Source of the DNA: Streptomyces sp. SCUT-3
GTDB taxonomy: Bacteria; Actinomycetota; Actinomycetes; Streptomycetales; Streptomycetaceae
NCBI RefSeq assembly: GCF_014083985.1
Contig: NZ_CP046907.1
Location: 5,652,501-5,716,500, forward strand
DNA length: 64,000 nt
Direction of reading: 5' to 3'
Shown: positions 8,475 to 17,194 of the stretch, piece after piece
How the letters are laid out: every line of letters starts with the position of its first letter
Position numbering within the stretch: position 1 is the first letter of the stretch
The notes under the pieces: generated by a model
What the model saw: only the letters and a program-made list of their open reading frames with translations
What the model was told of the DNA's origin: nothing
Databases searched by the model: none
Made by a program: the position numbers and the translations under genes

Positions 8475-8753
8475 TCAGTCGGGGACCAGGCCCTCCTCGG
8501 AGAGCATCTCCCGGACCTGCCGCAGGCTGGTGTCCTCGTCCGGCAGCACCGCGTCGGACGGGGTGATCGTCTCGTCCGGCAGGGGCCTGCCGAAGCCGCG
8601 CACCGCGTCCAGCAGGTCGTGCAGCGCGGCGCTGAACGCGGCTTCGTCGCCGGAGTCGGCCGCCGACTGCAGGACGCCGTCCAGCCGGTTGAGTTCTCCC
8701 AGGTGGCCTTCGGCGATCTCGTACTGTCCCTCGCCGAGGATCCGCATGATCAC
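8475..8753 (-). CDS. pspAA: PspA-associated protein PspAA
   Basis: A 92-residue protein beginning MIMRILGEGQYEI, the characteristic start of the PspAA domain found beside PspA in actinobacteria. The C-terminal half is acidic (PSDAVLPDEDTSLRQVREML). The GTG start at 8753 overlaps the pspA stop as GTGA, so translation is coupled to pspA. The pair is expected to act in envelope-stress sensing and membrane maintenance at the inner face of the membrane. Its exact biochemical role is not established. Confidence 0.88.
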   Translation of the reverse strand: MIMRILGEGQYEIAEGHLGELNRLDGVLQSAADSGDEAAFSAALHDLLDAVRGFGRPLPDETITPSDAVLPDEDTSLRQVREMLSEEGLVPD

Positions 8754-9595
8754 GGTGTCCCTCCCCGTTCCGACCGTTCCGACTTCTCCGACCCCTCCGG
8801 CCGGTCCTCCGGGGCCCCGCGGACGCCCCCGGCCTCCCCGAGTTCCCCGGCAGCTCCGGCGGCGGCAGGTCCTCCGGTCGCGGAGGCCGGCAGCCGGGCC
8901 CTCAGCCGGGCCAGCTCCGCCTCCACGCCGCCCGACGCGGTAGCGGTCGCGGCCTCGAGCTCCGCCTGGATGTCGTCGCGGCCCGCGGGGAGGGTGGCGT
9001 CCTCGAGCACGCCCGAGGCGATCAGTTCGTCCAGGGCGCCCGCGCGGGCCTGCAACTGGTCCGTTCTGTCCTGGGCGCGCTGCACGGCCATGCCGACGTC
9101 GCCCATCTCCTCGCCGATGCCGGTGACGGCCTCGGTGATCCGGGTTCGGGCCTCCGCCGCGGTGTAAGTGGCCTTGATGGTCTCCTTCTGGCTGCGGAAG
9201 GACTCCACCTTCGCCTGCAGGCGCTGAGCGGCCAGTGAGAGCTTCTCCTCGTCCGCCTGCAACGACGCCTGCCGGACCTGCAGTTCCGCGAGCTGGGAGT
9301 TCACCGCGGTGCGCCGGGTCAGCGCCTCGCGGGCCAGGTCCTCGCGCCCGACGGAGAGCGCCTGCTGCGCCTGCCCCTCCAGCTTCTCCGCGGACTGCCG
9401 GAGCCGGTGCACCTGCAGGTCGACGCGCTTGCGGCTGGTCGCCACGTCCGCCACCCCGCGCCGTACCTTCTGCAGCAGTTCCTGCTGCTGGACGTAGGAG
9501 TGGTCCAGGACGTCCCTCGGGTCCTCGGCCCGGTCCAGGGCCTTGTTCGCCTTGATCCGGAACAGGGTGGCGATGCGGTCGGCGATGCTGCTCAC
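8750..9595 (-). CDS. pspA: PspA/IM30-family phage shock protein
   Basis: A 281-residue, mostly helical protein of the ESCRT-III-related PspA/Vipp1 family, which assembles on and protects stressed membranes. The N-terminus SSIADRIATLFRIKANKALD is the amphipathic membrane-binding helix, followed by PRDVLDHSYVQQQELLQ and a long coiled-coil region to about residue 210. The tail is Gly/Ala-rich and disordered (GGPAAAGAAGELGEAGG, then EGSEKSERSERGG). GTG at 9595 follows GAGAGGAGG. It is the first gene of a two-gene operon with PspAA. No PspC or PspF homologue is nearby. Confidence 0.95.
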   Translation of the reverse strand: MSSIADRIATLFRIKANKALDRAEDPRDVLDHSYVQQQELLQKVRRGVADVATSRKRVDLQVHRLRQSAEKLEGQAQQALSVGREDLAREALTRRTAVNSQLAELQVRQASLQADEEKLSLAAQRLQAKVESFRSQKETIKATYTAAEARTRITEAVTGIGEEMGDVGMAVQRAQDRTDQLQARAGALDELIASGVLEDATLPAGRDDIQAELEAATATASGGVEAELARLRARLPASATGGPAAAGAAGELGEAGGVRGAPEDRPEGSEKSERSERGGTP

Positions 9596-9935
9596 AGCGG
9601 CCCGCCTCCTCTCGACCGGTGGGCGGTCAGTGCAGGACGTGCAGGGCACGGCACGTCGGCGCGCCCTTCCAGCCTCCGGCGCCGTGCCCCGGGCCGCAAC
9701 CCCGGCCCGACGCGTGCCGCAGGGGACGGCCCTGTGTCGCCGGAGCGGTCCCGTGACGCCGTGCCCCGCCCTGCGGCGGTCGTGCGGACATCACGATCAT
9801 GCATCGTTCAATATTTTCATGATCATCGAACTGGGTGTGTCCCTAGGGTTGACGCAGTCACAACAGTCCGTGACCGCCGGGGTGTTCACCTCTCCCGAGG
9901 ACGGGCCGTCGGCAGCCGACACAGAGAGATGTGCC
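9596..9935. other. Divergent intergenic region (340 bp) with an AT-rich inverted repeat
   Basis: This spacer separates pspA (minus) from a lipoprotein gene (plus) and must hold both promoters. A clearly AT-richer patch at about 9795-9830 carries GATCATG (9795-9801) and its complement CATGATC (9818-9824), 16 bases apart. No convincing promoter hexamer pair or coding frame was found. Confidence 0.5.
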
Positions 9936-10739
9936 ATGAGACCCACCGCCGTACGCCGTACCGCCCTCGCCGCCTGCGCGGCCTCCCTGGCCCTGCTGGT
10001 CACCGCCTGCGGCGGTTCGGAGCCGGCCGGGGACGACAAGGACGAGGCCGCGCCGGGGAAGAGCGCCGCCGCCGAGCCTGCGGCCGAGGCGCCGACCGCC
10101 GCCGAACTGGAGGAACTCGCGCTTGCCGAGGGCGACGTGAAGGACCAGGAGGTCAAGAAGGCCGGGGCCGACGACGCAGTGCCCGCCAAGGTCCTCACCG
10201 TCGGGGAGAAGGCATGCGAGCCCGTCGCCCGCGTGCTGTTCAACGCGCCCGTCGGCGATCCCGGGGCGACCGTGCGGCGCGTGGCCACCGGCAAGGCCAC
10301 GGAGAAGCAGAAGGACGTCTCGATCGAGGACCTCGCCGACATGACGGAGGAGGAGGCCGAAAAGGCGCTCGCCTCCACCATGAGCATCACGAAGACGGTG
10401 GTCTCCCTCTCGTCCTACGACGGCAAGGGCGCCGAGGACGCCTTCGACGCCCTGAGCGCCGCCGGCACCGACTGCGCCGACGGCTTCGCCGTGACCGTCG
10501 CGGGTGCGAAGCAGAAGGTCACCGGGATCGAGAAGGAAAGCATCACCGGCGGCGAGGAGTCCCTGGCCTGGACGGTGACGGTCGAGCAGGAGGGCGAGAC
10601 GATGCCGTTCAAGGTCGCAGTCGTCCGCCGGGGGGCCGCCCTCGCCTCCTTCTCCGCCTTCAACCTCACCGCCGCCGGGGGAGAGGACTACGAGCTGCCG
10701 CAGACCCTCGTCAAGGCCCAGGTGGGCAAGCTCGGCTGA
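9936..10739 (+). CDS. Predicted secreted lipoprotein, unknown function
   Basis: A 267-residue lipoprotein. The N-terminus MRPTAVRRTALAACAA leads into a hydrophobic segment and the lipobox VTACGG, with the lipidated cysteine near residue 26. A short charged linker (DDKDEAAPGKS) follows, then a mixed alpha/beta domain with two further cysteines (KACEPVA and GTDCADGF) that may form a disulfide. No catalytic motif is recognisable. The architecture resembles the many small Streptomyces surface lipoproteins that lack assigned functions. The ATG at 9936 follows AGAGAGATG. It stands alone downstream of the psp promoter region. Confidence 0.85.
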   Translation: MRPTAVRRTALAACAASLALLVTACGGSEPAGDDKDEAAPGKSAAAEPAAEAPTAAELEELALAEGDVKDQEVKKAGADDAVPAKVLTVGEKACEPVARVLFNAPVGDPGATVRRVATGKATEKQKDVSIEDLADMTEEEAEKALASTMSITKTVVSLSSYDGKGAEDAFDALSAAGTDCADGFAVTVAGAKQKVTGIEKESITGGEESLAWTVTVEQEGETMPFKVAVVRRGAALASFSAFNLTAAGGEDYELPQTLVKAQVGKLG

Positions 10740-10959
10740 TCCCGCCGGGCCCGCCCCGTCCCCGCGCGCCGCCGGGGACGGCGCGGCCGGATCCGTGGTC
10801 GGTTTCGCGCCGTTGACGCCCCGTCCCCCGGCGCGGCGGCGTTTCCGGGGACGGCGCGGCCTCCGGCTGGCTAGCGTGATCACCGACGATCGTGGACGGG
10901 GAGCGGAGCCGGCGCCGAGGGAAGCCGGAACGCCACCCCCGGCCTGAGGGGGGAAGACC

Positions 10960-11925
10960 TTGACCTCACGAGGATCCGCACGGCCGACGCGCCGCACCCT
11001 GCTGTCCGCCGGTGCCGCGACGGCACTGACCGGCGCGCTGGTGGCCGCCGGAACGGCCGCAGGAACGCCGTCCCACGCCGTCCCTGCGGGCGGCGGGCCC
11101 GGCGAACGCGGCGGGAGCCGCGGACACGACGGCCGGACCGCCGCACAGCTGCGCCGGCTGGAGGCCCGCCACCGGGCCCGCATCGGCGCGTTCGCGCACA
11201 ACCTCGCCACCGGGGCCACCGTGCTCCACCGGGCGCACGACCGCTTCCCCCTGTGCTCGGTGTTCAAGCCGCTCGCCGCGGCGGCCGTGCTCAGGGACCT
11301 CGACCGCGACGGCGAGGTCCTCGCCGAGCGCATCCGGTACACGGAAGCGGACGTGGTGGCGGACTCCCCGGTCACGGGCACGGACGAGCACCTCGCCACC
11401 GGCATGACCGTCGGCGAACTGTGCGACGCGGCCGTCCGCCACAGCGACAACACCGCGGGCAACCTCCTGCTCCGCCGGCTCGGCGGCCCGTCCGCGGTCA
11501 CCCGCTTCTGCCGCTCGACCGGGGACACGGTGACGCGGCTCGACCGGTGGGAGCCCGAACTCAACTCCGCCGAGCCGTGGCGCGTGGAGGACACCACCAC
11601 CCCGTACGCCATCGCCCGCACCTACGCGCGGCTCGTCGTCGGGGACGTACTGGAGCCGCGCGACCGCGAACGGCTGACCCACTGGCTCCTGACCAACACC
11701 ACCAACGAGGCGCGGTTCCGCGCCGGGCTGCCCGAGGACTGGTCCGTCGCGGACAAGACCGGCGCGGGCGAGTACGGCACCTGCAACGACGTGGGCGTCG
11801 CCCGGACGCCGGAGGGCGTGCCGGTCGTGCTGGCCGTCCTCACCCGCAAGGGGGAAGCCGACGCGAAGCCGGACAACCCCCTGGTCGCGGAGACGGCCGC
11901 GCTGCTGGCCGCCGCGGTGGCCTGA
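10960..11925 (+). CDS. Class A beta-lactamase (serine, Tat-exported)
   Basis: A 321-residue serine beta-lactamase that hydrolyses the beta-lactam ring outside the membrane. All class A motifs are present: the active-site SVFK (SxxK), SDN, the omega-loop EPELN with the general-base Glu, and KTG. The N-terminus TRRTLLSAGAATALTGAL is a twin-arginine signal peptide, usual for actinobacterial enzymes of this class. The TTG start at 10960 is supported by an excellent ribosome site GGGGGGAAG at correct spacing. No regulatory partner (blaI/blaR) is adjacent, and a strong hairpin follows. Confidence 0.95.
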   Translation: MTSRGSARPTRRTLLSAGAATALTGALVAAGTAAGTPSHAVPAGGGPGERGGSRGHDGRTAAQLRRLEARHRARIGAFAHNLATGATVLHRAHDRFPLCSVFKPLAAAAVLRDLDRDGEVLAERIRYTEADVVADSPVTGTDEHLATGMTVGELCDAAVRHSDNTAGNLLLRRLGGPSAVTRFCRSTGDTVTRLDRWEPELNSAEPWRVEDTTTPYAIARTYARLVVGDVLEPRDRERLTHWLLTNTTNEARFRAGLPEDWSVADKTGAGEYGTCNDVGVARTPEGVPVVLAVLTRKGEADAKPDNPLVAETAALLAAAVA

Positions 11926-11998
11926 GCGGCGGCTGCCCGAACAGCTGCCAGAACGGGGCCCGAGCGGCGGCCCGGGACGGCGGCCCGGGACGGCGGGA

Positions 11999-12036
11999 GG
12001 CCGGGCCGGCCGTGGACGGACACGGCCGGCCCGGCC
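11999..12036. terminator. Bidirectional hairpin terminator
   Basis: A 16-bp perfect GC stem with loop GACGGA lies between the convergent beta-lactamase gene and the 12041 gene. Confidence 0.7.
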
Positions 12037-12040
12037 CGGT

Positions 12041-12460
12041 TCAGCCCCGGGCCCGGCCCACCACCGCGAGGTGGAACAGGGGCAAGGAGTCCTCGGCCCC
12101 GTTCTCGTACCTCCGCAGCGCCCTGCCCAGCGGGTTCCAGACCCTGCCGTCCGCCGCGAGCACCCCGAAGTCCTGCCCGAACAGCTGCCTCTGCGCCTCG
12201 TCGAAGTTCACCCACACCGCTCCGGCCTCGCGCACCAGCACCTCACCGAGGTACGCCCCGAAGCCGAGCAGCGTCTCCACGACCGCCTCCGCAGGCGGCG
12301 CCTCACGGCGTATCGCCCCGATCAGCCGGTCGGCCACCACGAGGCTCCCCACCGAGTAGTCCAGCCTGACGCGGAAGCCCTCCCGCACCACGGTGACGAT
12401 GTCGGCGGCGAGCCGCGGCCCGCTCACAGCCCCCGCCCGGCCCTTCAGCACATACGCCAC
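12041..12460 (-). CDS. Uncharacterised protein, paralogue of the 4271-4729 gene
   Basis: A 139-residue soluble protein sharing with the 4271-4729 product the blocks [33 protein letters not shown] and [14 protein letters not shown] at 12460 follows GGAAAGGGG, a strong ribosome site, and this protein lacks the variable N-terminal extension of its paralogue. Function is unknown. It is flanked by a terminator on the 3' side and a repeat-rich spacer on the 5' side, so it looks like a single-gene unit. Confidence 0.8.
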   Translation of the reverse strand: MAYVLKGRAGAVSGPRLAADIVTVVREGFRVRLDYSVGSLVVADRLIGAIRREAPPAEAVVETLLGFGAYLGEVLVREAGAVWVNFDEAQRQLFGQDFGVLAADGRVWNPLGRALRRYENGAEDSLPLFHLAVVGRARG

Positions 12461-12544
12461 GCCCAACCCCTTTCCTCGCAGGACCGCGTCCTCCTCGACG
12501 CCCGGCCCACCTCTCCAAGCGCCGGGAGCAGCGGGAACGTCACA

Positions 12545-12576
12545 GCCGGTCCGCCGGTCCGCCGGTCCGCCGGTCC
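12545..12576. repeat. Four tandem copies of GCCGGTCC
   Basis: A perfect 8-bp repeat in four copies lies in the 290-bp divergent spacer between the 12041 gene and the pentapeptide-repeat gene. Further degenerate GC repeats (GGCACGCC type) follow to about 12630. No regulatory site was recognised. Confidence 0.7.
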
Positions 12577-12750
12577 GCGGGTTCGCCGAGTCGCCGGTTC
12601 GCGGGGCACGCCGGGCACGCCGGGCCCGCGTGCCCGGGCCGGAGTCCCCGTCCCCCGCCCCGCCCGGCGGTGCCCGGCAGGGGAGAATGGGGCCTCGTCC
12701 CGGAGCGCTGCGAGAAGCGGTGCCCACCCAGTGGCAGGAGATCACGAACG

Positions 12751-13782
12751 TTGTCCCGTGAGTCCGAAGTCCCTTCCGCCGCCGCGGACCGCCCCGACCT
12801 GCGGGCCGACTGCGCCGACTGCTTCGGGCTGTGCTGCGTGGCACTGCCCTTCGCCGCCTCCGCCGACTTCGCGGTCGGCAAGGCCGCCGGGCAGCCGTGC
12901 ACCAACCTGCAGGCCGACTTCCGCTGCGGCATCCACGCGGACCTGCGCGAACGGGGCTTCCCCGGCTGCACCGTCTACGACTGCTTCGGCGCGGGGCAGA
13001 AGGTCTCCCGAATCACCTTCGGCGGGCGGGACTGGCGGCAGCACCCCGGCACCGCACGGCAGATGTTCGAGGTCTTCCCCGTCGTGCGGCAGCTCCACGA
13101 ACTGCTGTGGTACCTGGCCGAGGCCCTGGAACTGCCGCCCGCCCGCCCCGTCCACCGTGACCTGCGCCGTGCACTGGACGACGTGGACCGCCTCACCCGC
13201 GGCAGCGCGGAGGAGCTCGCCGAGGCCGACGTGGCGGCGGTCCGCGGCCGCGTCGGCGAACTGCTGACGCGGGTCAGCGAACTGGTGCGGGCCGAGGTCC
13301 CCGGCCGCAGGAAGAGCCACCGGGGGGCCGATCTCGTCGGAGCCCGGCTCAGGGGGGCCGACCTCCGGGGAGCCAACCTCCGCGGGGCCTACCTCATCGC
13401 GGCCGACCTCGGCGGCGCCGACCTGCGGTCGGCCGATCTGCTCGGAGCGGACCTCCGGGACGCAGACCTCGGCGGCGCCGACCTCACCGGATGCATCTTC
13501 CTCACCCAGTCCCAGGTCAACGCGGCCAGGGGGGACGCCGCCACCGTGCTGCCCGGCGCGCTGGCCCGCCCCGCGCACTGGGGCCCGGCCGGTCCTGCGG
13601 GAGCCGCCGGTCCGGCGGACGGTGCCGGCCCGGCGGCCCGCACGGCCCGCGAAACGCGCCCCGGGCCGCAGGGGCGCCCGGGACGGCAGAAGGGTGAGCG
13701 GGCGAAGGGTGAGCGGGCGAAGGGCGAGCGGGTGAAGGAGAACCGGCCGAGGGGCGGCCGGAGGAGAGGGAGCGGTAGGTAG
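12751..13782 (+). CDS. Pentapeptide-repeat protein with N-terminal Cys-rich domain
   Basis: A 343-residue protein in three parts. Residues about 15-75 form a cysteine-rich domain (CADCFGLCC, then [13 protein letters not shown] and [10 protein letters not shown]) that resembles putative metal-chelating CxxC domains. Residues about 195-250 are pentapeptide repeats of A(D/N)LxG type ([20 protein letters not shown] and onward), which fold as a right-handed beta-helix. The tail is Pro/Ala-rich and ends in [19 protein letters not shown] repeats. TTG at 12751 is chosen because GGAG lies upstream and the preceding in-frame sequence is Arg-rich non-coding in character. Function is unknown; some pentapeptide proteins mimic DNA, but nothing here shows that. 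Confidence 0.85.
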   Translation: MSRESEVPSAAADRPDLRADCADCFGLCCVALPFAASADFAVGKAAGQPCTNLQADFRCGIHADLRERGFPGCTVYDCFGAGQKVSRITFGGRDWRQHPGTARQMFEVFPVVRQLHELLWYLAEALELPPARPVHRDLRRALDDVDRLTRGSAEELAEADVAAVRGRVGELLTRVSELVRAEVPGRRKSHRGADLVGARLRGADLRGANLRGAYLIAADLGGADLRSADLLGADLRDADLGGADLTGCIFLTQSQVNAARGDAATVLPGALARPAHWGPAGPAGAAGPADGAGPAARTARETRPGPQGRPGRQKGERAKGERAKGERVKENRPRGGRRRGSGR

Positions 13783-14007
13783 GGGCGGGCCCGTGGGGCG
13801 GTAGGGCCGTAGGGGCAGGGCCGGTCCTTGCCGCGCGGAGACGGGGAGGAGGGGAGAACCGCTCCGTACCGGGCACCGGAACAGGAGCCCGCCGTGTCCG
13901 TTCCGCCTCCCCGGACCGGGCGCCGGGCTCACCGATCCGGCCCACTGCCCGGGCACGGCGACGGCACCGGAGACCGCCGGCCGCGACCCGCGCGGACAGG
14001 AGGAACC

Positions 14008-14865
14008 ATGAGCACTGCTCCCGCCGGGCCGCGGCCCCGCCTGCACCACCGCGCCGACGGCCCCGCCGACGCCCCGCCGCTGCTTCTGGGCCCCGCCCTG
14101 GGGACCTCGCTGGCCGTGTGGGACCTCCAGGCCCCCGGCCTGGCCCGGAACCACCGCGTCGTGCGCTGGGACCTCCCCGGGCACGGCGGCTCGCCCGCCG
14201 GCCTGCTGCCCGCGGAGGGAGCCGGCGTCGCCGACCTGGCCCGCCTCGTCCTGGAGCTGGCCGACGCCCTGGGCATCGACCGCTTCGCCTGTGCGGGCAT
14301 CTCCCTGGGCGGCGCGGTGGGCGCCTGGCTGGCCGTCCACCACCCCGAGAGGATCGCCTCGCTGGCCCTGGTGTGCTCCTCCGCCCGCTTCTCCACGCCC
14401 GAGGTCTGGCACGAACGCGCCGCACTGGTGCGGGAGGAGGGGACTGCGGTACTGGTCGAGAGCGCGGCGAAGCGCTGGTTCACCCCGGCCCTGGTCGGGA
14501 GTCCCCCTGCCGAGGCCCTCCTGCACGACCTGCGTGCCGCCGACCCGGAGTCCTACGCCGCCTGCTGCGACGCACTGGCCGCCTTCGACATCCGCTCGCG
14601 GCTGTCGGACATCACCGCACCCACCCTGGTGGTCGCCGGCCGCGACGACCAGGCGGCCCCGCCCGCCGACGCCCGGGACATGGCCTCCCACATCCGCGGC
14701 GCCGCCCTGACCGAGATCCCCGGAGCGGCCCACCTGGCCTGCGTGGAGAAGCCGGCCCCCGTCCTGGCGGCCCTGCTCGGGCACCTGGCGGACAGCGTGG
14801 ACGGCGTGGACGGCGCGGAGCCGGGTGCGGCTGCCGCCGGACCCGGGGAACGGCCGGGCACCTGA
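14008..14865 (+). CDS. Alpha/beta hydrolase, 3-oxoadipate enol-lactonase-like
   Basis: A 285-residue alpha/beta-hydrolase. The nucleophile elbow is GISLGG, with the oxyanion region LLLGPALGTSLAVWD and RWDLPGHGGS near the N-terminus. The catalytic Asp is probably in VAGRDDQAAPP and the His in PGAAHLACVEKP. The overall pattern matches PcaD-type enol-lactonases of the beta-ketoadipate pathway, but no other pathway genes are present, so the substrate is open. ATG at 14008 follows ACAGGAGGAACC. The aldehyde dehydrogenase 190 bases downstream may be co-transcribed and could act on a related aromatic compound. Confidence 0.88.
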   Translation: MSTAPAGPRPRLHHRADGPADAPPLLLGPALGTSLAVWDLQAPGLARNHRVVRWDLPGHGGSPAGLLPAEGAGVADLARLVLELADALGIDRFACAGISLGGAVGAWLAVHHPERIASLALVCSSARFSTPEVWHERAALVREEGTAVLVESAAKRWFTPALVGSPPAEALLHDLRAADPESYAACCDALAAFDIRSRLSDITAPTLVVAGRDDQAAPPADARDMASHIRGAALTEIPGAAHLACVEKPAPVLAALLGHLADSVDGVDGAEPGAAAAGPGERPGT

Positions 14866-15056
14866 CCCCTCCGTGCCGGGAGGCCGCCGCCCGGCCGCCG
14901 CCCGGGGCCCGGCTGCGGCCCGTCGCCGTCGCCGTTGCCGTCGCCGGTGCGGGCGCGCCGACGCGGCCGGCGCCGCACCATGGAACCGGTGGAACGCGTG
15001 GGACCGGTGGAACGGTCGGCAGCGGCGCACGCCCCCGCACGATCCCGAGGAGTGCC

Positions 15057-16514
15057 ATGGCTCTGCTCGATCCCGAGGACTGGAACGGCCGTGCCTGGTT
15101 CGGCCGCTGGCTGCGGACGTCCGGCGGCGGGACCGACGTCGTCGAGCCGGCCACCGGCGCCGTTCTCGGACGCGTCGGCCTCGCCGACGCGTCCGACGTC
15201 GACCGCGCAGTCCGGGGCGCCGCCGAGGCCCGGCCCGCCTGGGCCGCTGCCCCGTTCACCGAGCGGGCCGCGGTCCTGCGCCGCGCCGGCGACCTCTTCC
15301 GCGCCCATGCCGACGAGGTCGGGGACTGGCTGGTCCGGGAGGCCGGCAACATTCCCGGCAAGGCCGACTTCGAGCTCCACGTCGCCGCCCAGGAGGCTTA
15401 CGAGGCGGCGGCGCTCGCCTCCCGCCCCGTCGGTCAGGTCCTGGCCACCGAGGTTCCGCGCCTGTCCTGCACCCGGCGCGTGCCGGTCGGGGTCGTCGGC
15501 GTCATCTCCCCGTTCAACGCCGCGCTGATCCTGGCGATCCGGTCCGTGGCCCCGGCGCTCGCCCTCGGCAACGCGGTCGTTCTCAAGCCCGACCCGCGCA
15601 CCCCGGTCTGCGGCGGGTTCGCGATCGCCCGCGTCCTGCAGGAGGCGGGACTTCCCGAGGGGCTGCTGCACGTCCTGCCCGGGGCGGCCGGGGCCGGGCA
15701 GGCCCTGGTGGCGCACCCGCAGGTGCCGGTCGTCTCCTTCACCGGGTCCACCCGGGCGGGCCGCGCCGTCGGCGAGGCGGCGGGGCGCCACCTCAAACGC
15801 GCCCACCTGGAGCTGGGGGGCAACTCGGCGCTGCTGGTCCTGGCCGACGCGGACCTGGACGCGGCCGTCGACGCGGCCGCCTGGGGTTCCTTCTTCCACC
15901 AGGGCCAGATCTGCATGACCACCGGGCGCCACCTCGTCCACGAGTCCGTCTACGACGAGTACGTGGAACGGCTGGCCGCCAAGGCCGACTCGCTGGCCGT
16001 CGGGGACCCCGCCCGGGAGCGGGTCCACCTCGGCCCGGTCATCGACGAGGGCCAGTGCGACCGGATCCACGGCCTGGTCACCGCCAGCGTCGGGGCGGGC
16101 GCCCGGCTCGCGGCGGGCGGCACCCGCCGCGGCCTGTTCTACCGGCCCACCGTCCTGGCCGGGGTGGGCGACGACACGCCCGCCTACGCGCAGGAGGTCT
16201 TCGGGCCGGTAGCTCCGGTCCGCTCCTTCTCGACCGAGGACGAGGCCGTCGCCCTGGCCGCGGCCTCGGAGTACGGGCTCTCCCTCGGCGTCGTCACCCG
16301 CGACGCCGCCCGGGGCCTGGAACTGGCCGCCCGCATCCCCTCCGGGAGCGTGCACGTCAACGACCAGACGGTCAACGACGAGGCCGTGGCCCCCTTCGGC
16401 GGTGTCGCGGCCTCCGGCACCGGCTCCCGCTTCGGCGGCGACGCCAACCTGGAGGCGTTCACCGAGACGCGGTGGACGACGCTGCGCTCCTCCACGGCGT
16501 CCTACCCGTTCTGA
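15057..16514 (+). CDS. Aldehyde dehydrogenase (benzaldehyde dehydrogenase-like)
   Basis: A 485-residue NAD(P)-dependent aldehyde dehydrogenase. Key motifs are VVLKPDPRTP for cofactor binding, FTGSTRAGRAVGEAA, LELGGNSALLVL with the general-base Glu, and the catalytic cysteine in QGQICMTTGR. The ATG at 15057 comes after a spacer holding GAGGAGTGCC. Aromatic aldehyde dehydrogenases are the closest recognisable group, in keeping with the enol-lactonase-like neighbour upstream. A strong hairpin follows, ending the unit before the convergent universal stress gene. Confidence 0.92.
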   Translation: MALLDPEDWNGRAWFGRWLRTSGGGTDVVEPATGAVLGRVGLADASDVDRAVRGAAEARPAWAAAPFTERAAVLRRAGDLFRAHADEVGDWLVREAGNIPGKADFELHVAAQEAYEAAALASRPVGQVLATEVPRLSCTRRVPVGVVGVISPFNAALILAIRSVAPALALGNAVVLKPDPRTPVCGGFAIARVLQEAGLPEGLLHVLPGAAGAGQALVAHPQVPVVSFTGSTRAGRAVGEAAGRHLKRAHLELGGNSALLVLADADLDAAVDAAAWGSFFHQGQICMTTGRHLVHESVYDEYVERLAAKADSLAVGDPARERVHLGPVIDEGQCDRIHGLVTASVGAGARLAAGGTRRGLFYRPTVLAGVGDDTPAYAQEVFGPVAPVRSFSTEDEAVALAAASEYGLSLGVVTRDAARGLELAARIPSGSVHVNDQTVNDEAVAPFGGVAASGTGSRFGGDANLEAFTETRWTTLRSSTASYPF

Positions 16515-16576
16515 CGCAGCCGCGCCCGCCCCGGGAAGTGACGGCCCGGGGAAGGGACGCACCAGGGACGCGGACG

Positions 16577-16606
16577 GGCTCCGGGGCGCGGGCGCGCCCC
16601 GGAGCC
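16577..16606. terminator. Bidirectional hairpin terminator
   Basis: A 13-bp perfect stem GGCTCCGGGGCGC with loop GGGC sits between the convergent aldehyde dehydrogenase and universal stress protein genes. Confidence 0.7.
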
Positions 16607-16614
16607 GCGGCCGG

Positions 16615-17073
16615 TCAGTGCACCGTCACCACCGGGCACGGTGCGTGCCGCACGCACTGGTCGGCGACCGAGCCGAGCAGCAGCCCGGCGAAGCCGCCGT
16701 GCCCGCGCCTGCCCACCACCAGCATGTCCGCCGTGGCGCCGGCCTCCACCAGGACGCGCCCGGCGCCGCCGTGCACCGCGTGGATCCCGGCCATGGAGGC
16801 CGCCTCGGCACCCATCTCCCGTTCGACGTCCGCGCGCAGTTCGGAGAGCACCTGGGCCTCGAAGTCGTGCAGCGGGGGCACGGTCCCGGCCGGGACGGTG
16901 CGGGGGGTCTCCGTGGTGGTCAGCTTCCAGGTGCGCACCACGTGCAGCGGACGCCCCCGCAGCCGGGCCTCCTCGACGGCCCACGCCAGGGCGCGGCGCG
17001 ACGGTTCGGACCCGTCGAACCCCACCACGACACCTTCCGGCTCGATCCGGCTCACGACCTGCTCGTCCGTCAT
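16615..17073 (-). CDS. Universal stress protein (single UspA domain)
   Basis: A 152-residue UspA-domain protein. It begins with the beta-strand VVVGFDGSEPSRRALAWAVEEA and ends with the ATP-binding signature VVGRRGHGGFAGLLLGSVADQ (G-2x-G-9x-G-S type), so nucleotide binding is likely. Single-domain Usp proteins are cytoplasmic and accumulate on stress or growth arrest. ATG at 17073 follows GCGAGGCAG. It is followed in the same direction by no close gene; the FUSC gene lies upstream on the same strand with a 120-base gap. Confidence 0.93.
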   Translation of the reverse strand: MTDEQVVSRIEPEGVVVGFDGSEPSRRALAWAVEEARLRGRPLHVVRTWKLTTTETPRTVPAGTVPPLHDFEAQVLSELRADVEREMGAEAASMAGIHAVHGGAGRVLVEAGATADMLVVGRRGHGGFAGLLLGSVADQCVRHAPCPVVTVH

Positions 17074-17194
17074 CCGACTGCCTCGCTTCCACGCGTTGCC
17101 GATTCTTTCAGGGATGCTCTCACCCGCGGCCGGGACCCGCCCGCCCGCCCCACCCCGAACGCCCGTCCCGCACGCGGGCGGACGGGTGTGCGCG

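Noticed and set aside
14008-16514. A complete aromatic degradation pathway at the enol-lactonase-like and aldehyde dehydrogenase genes
   Set aside because: Only two candidate enzymes are present and neither substrate is certain; no ring-cleavage dioxygenase or other pca gene is in the window.
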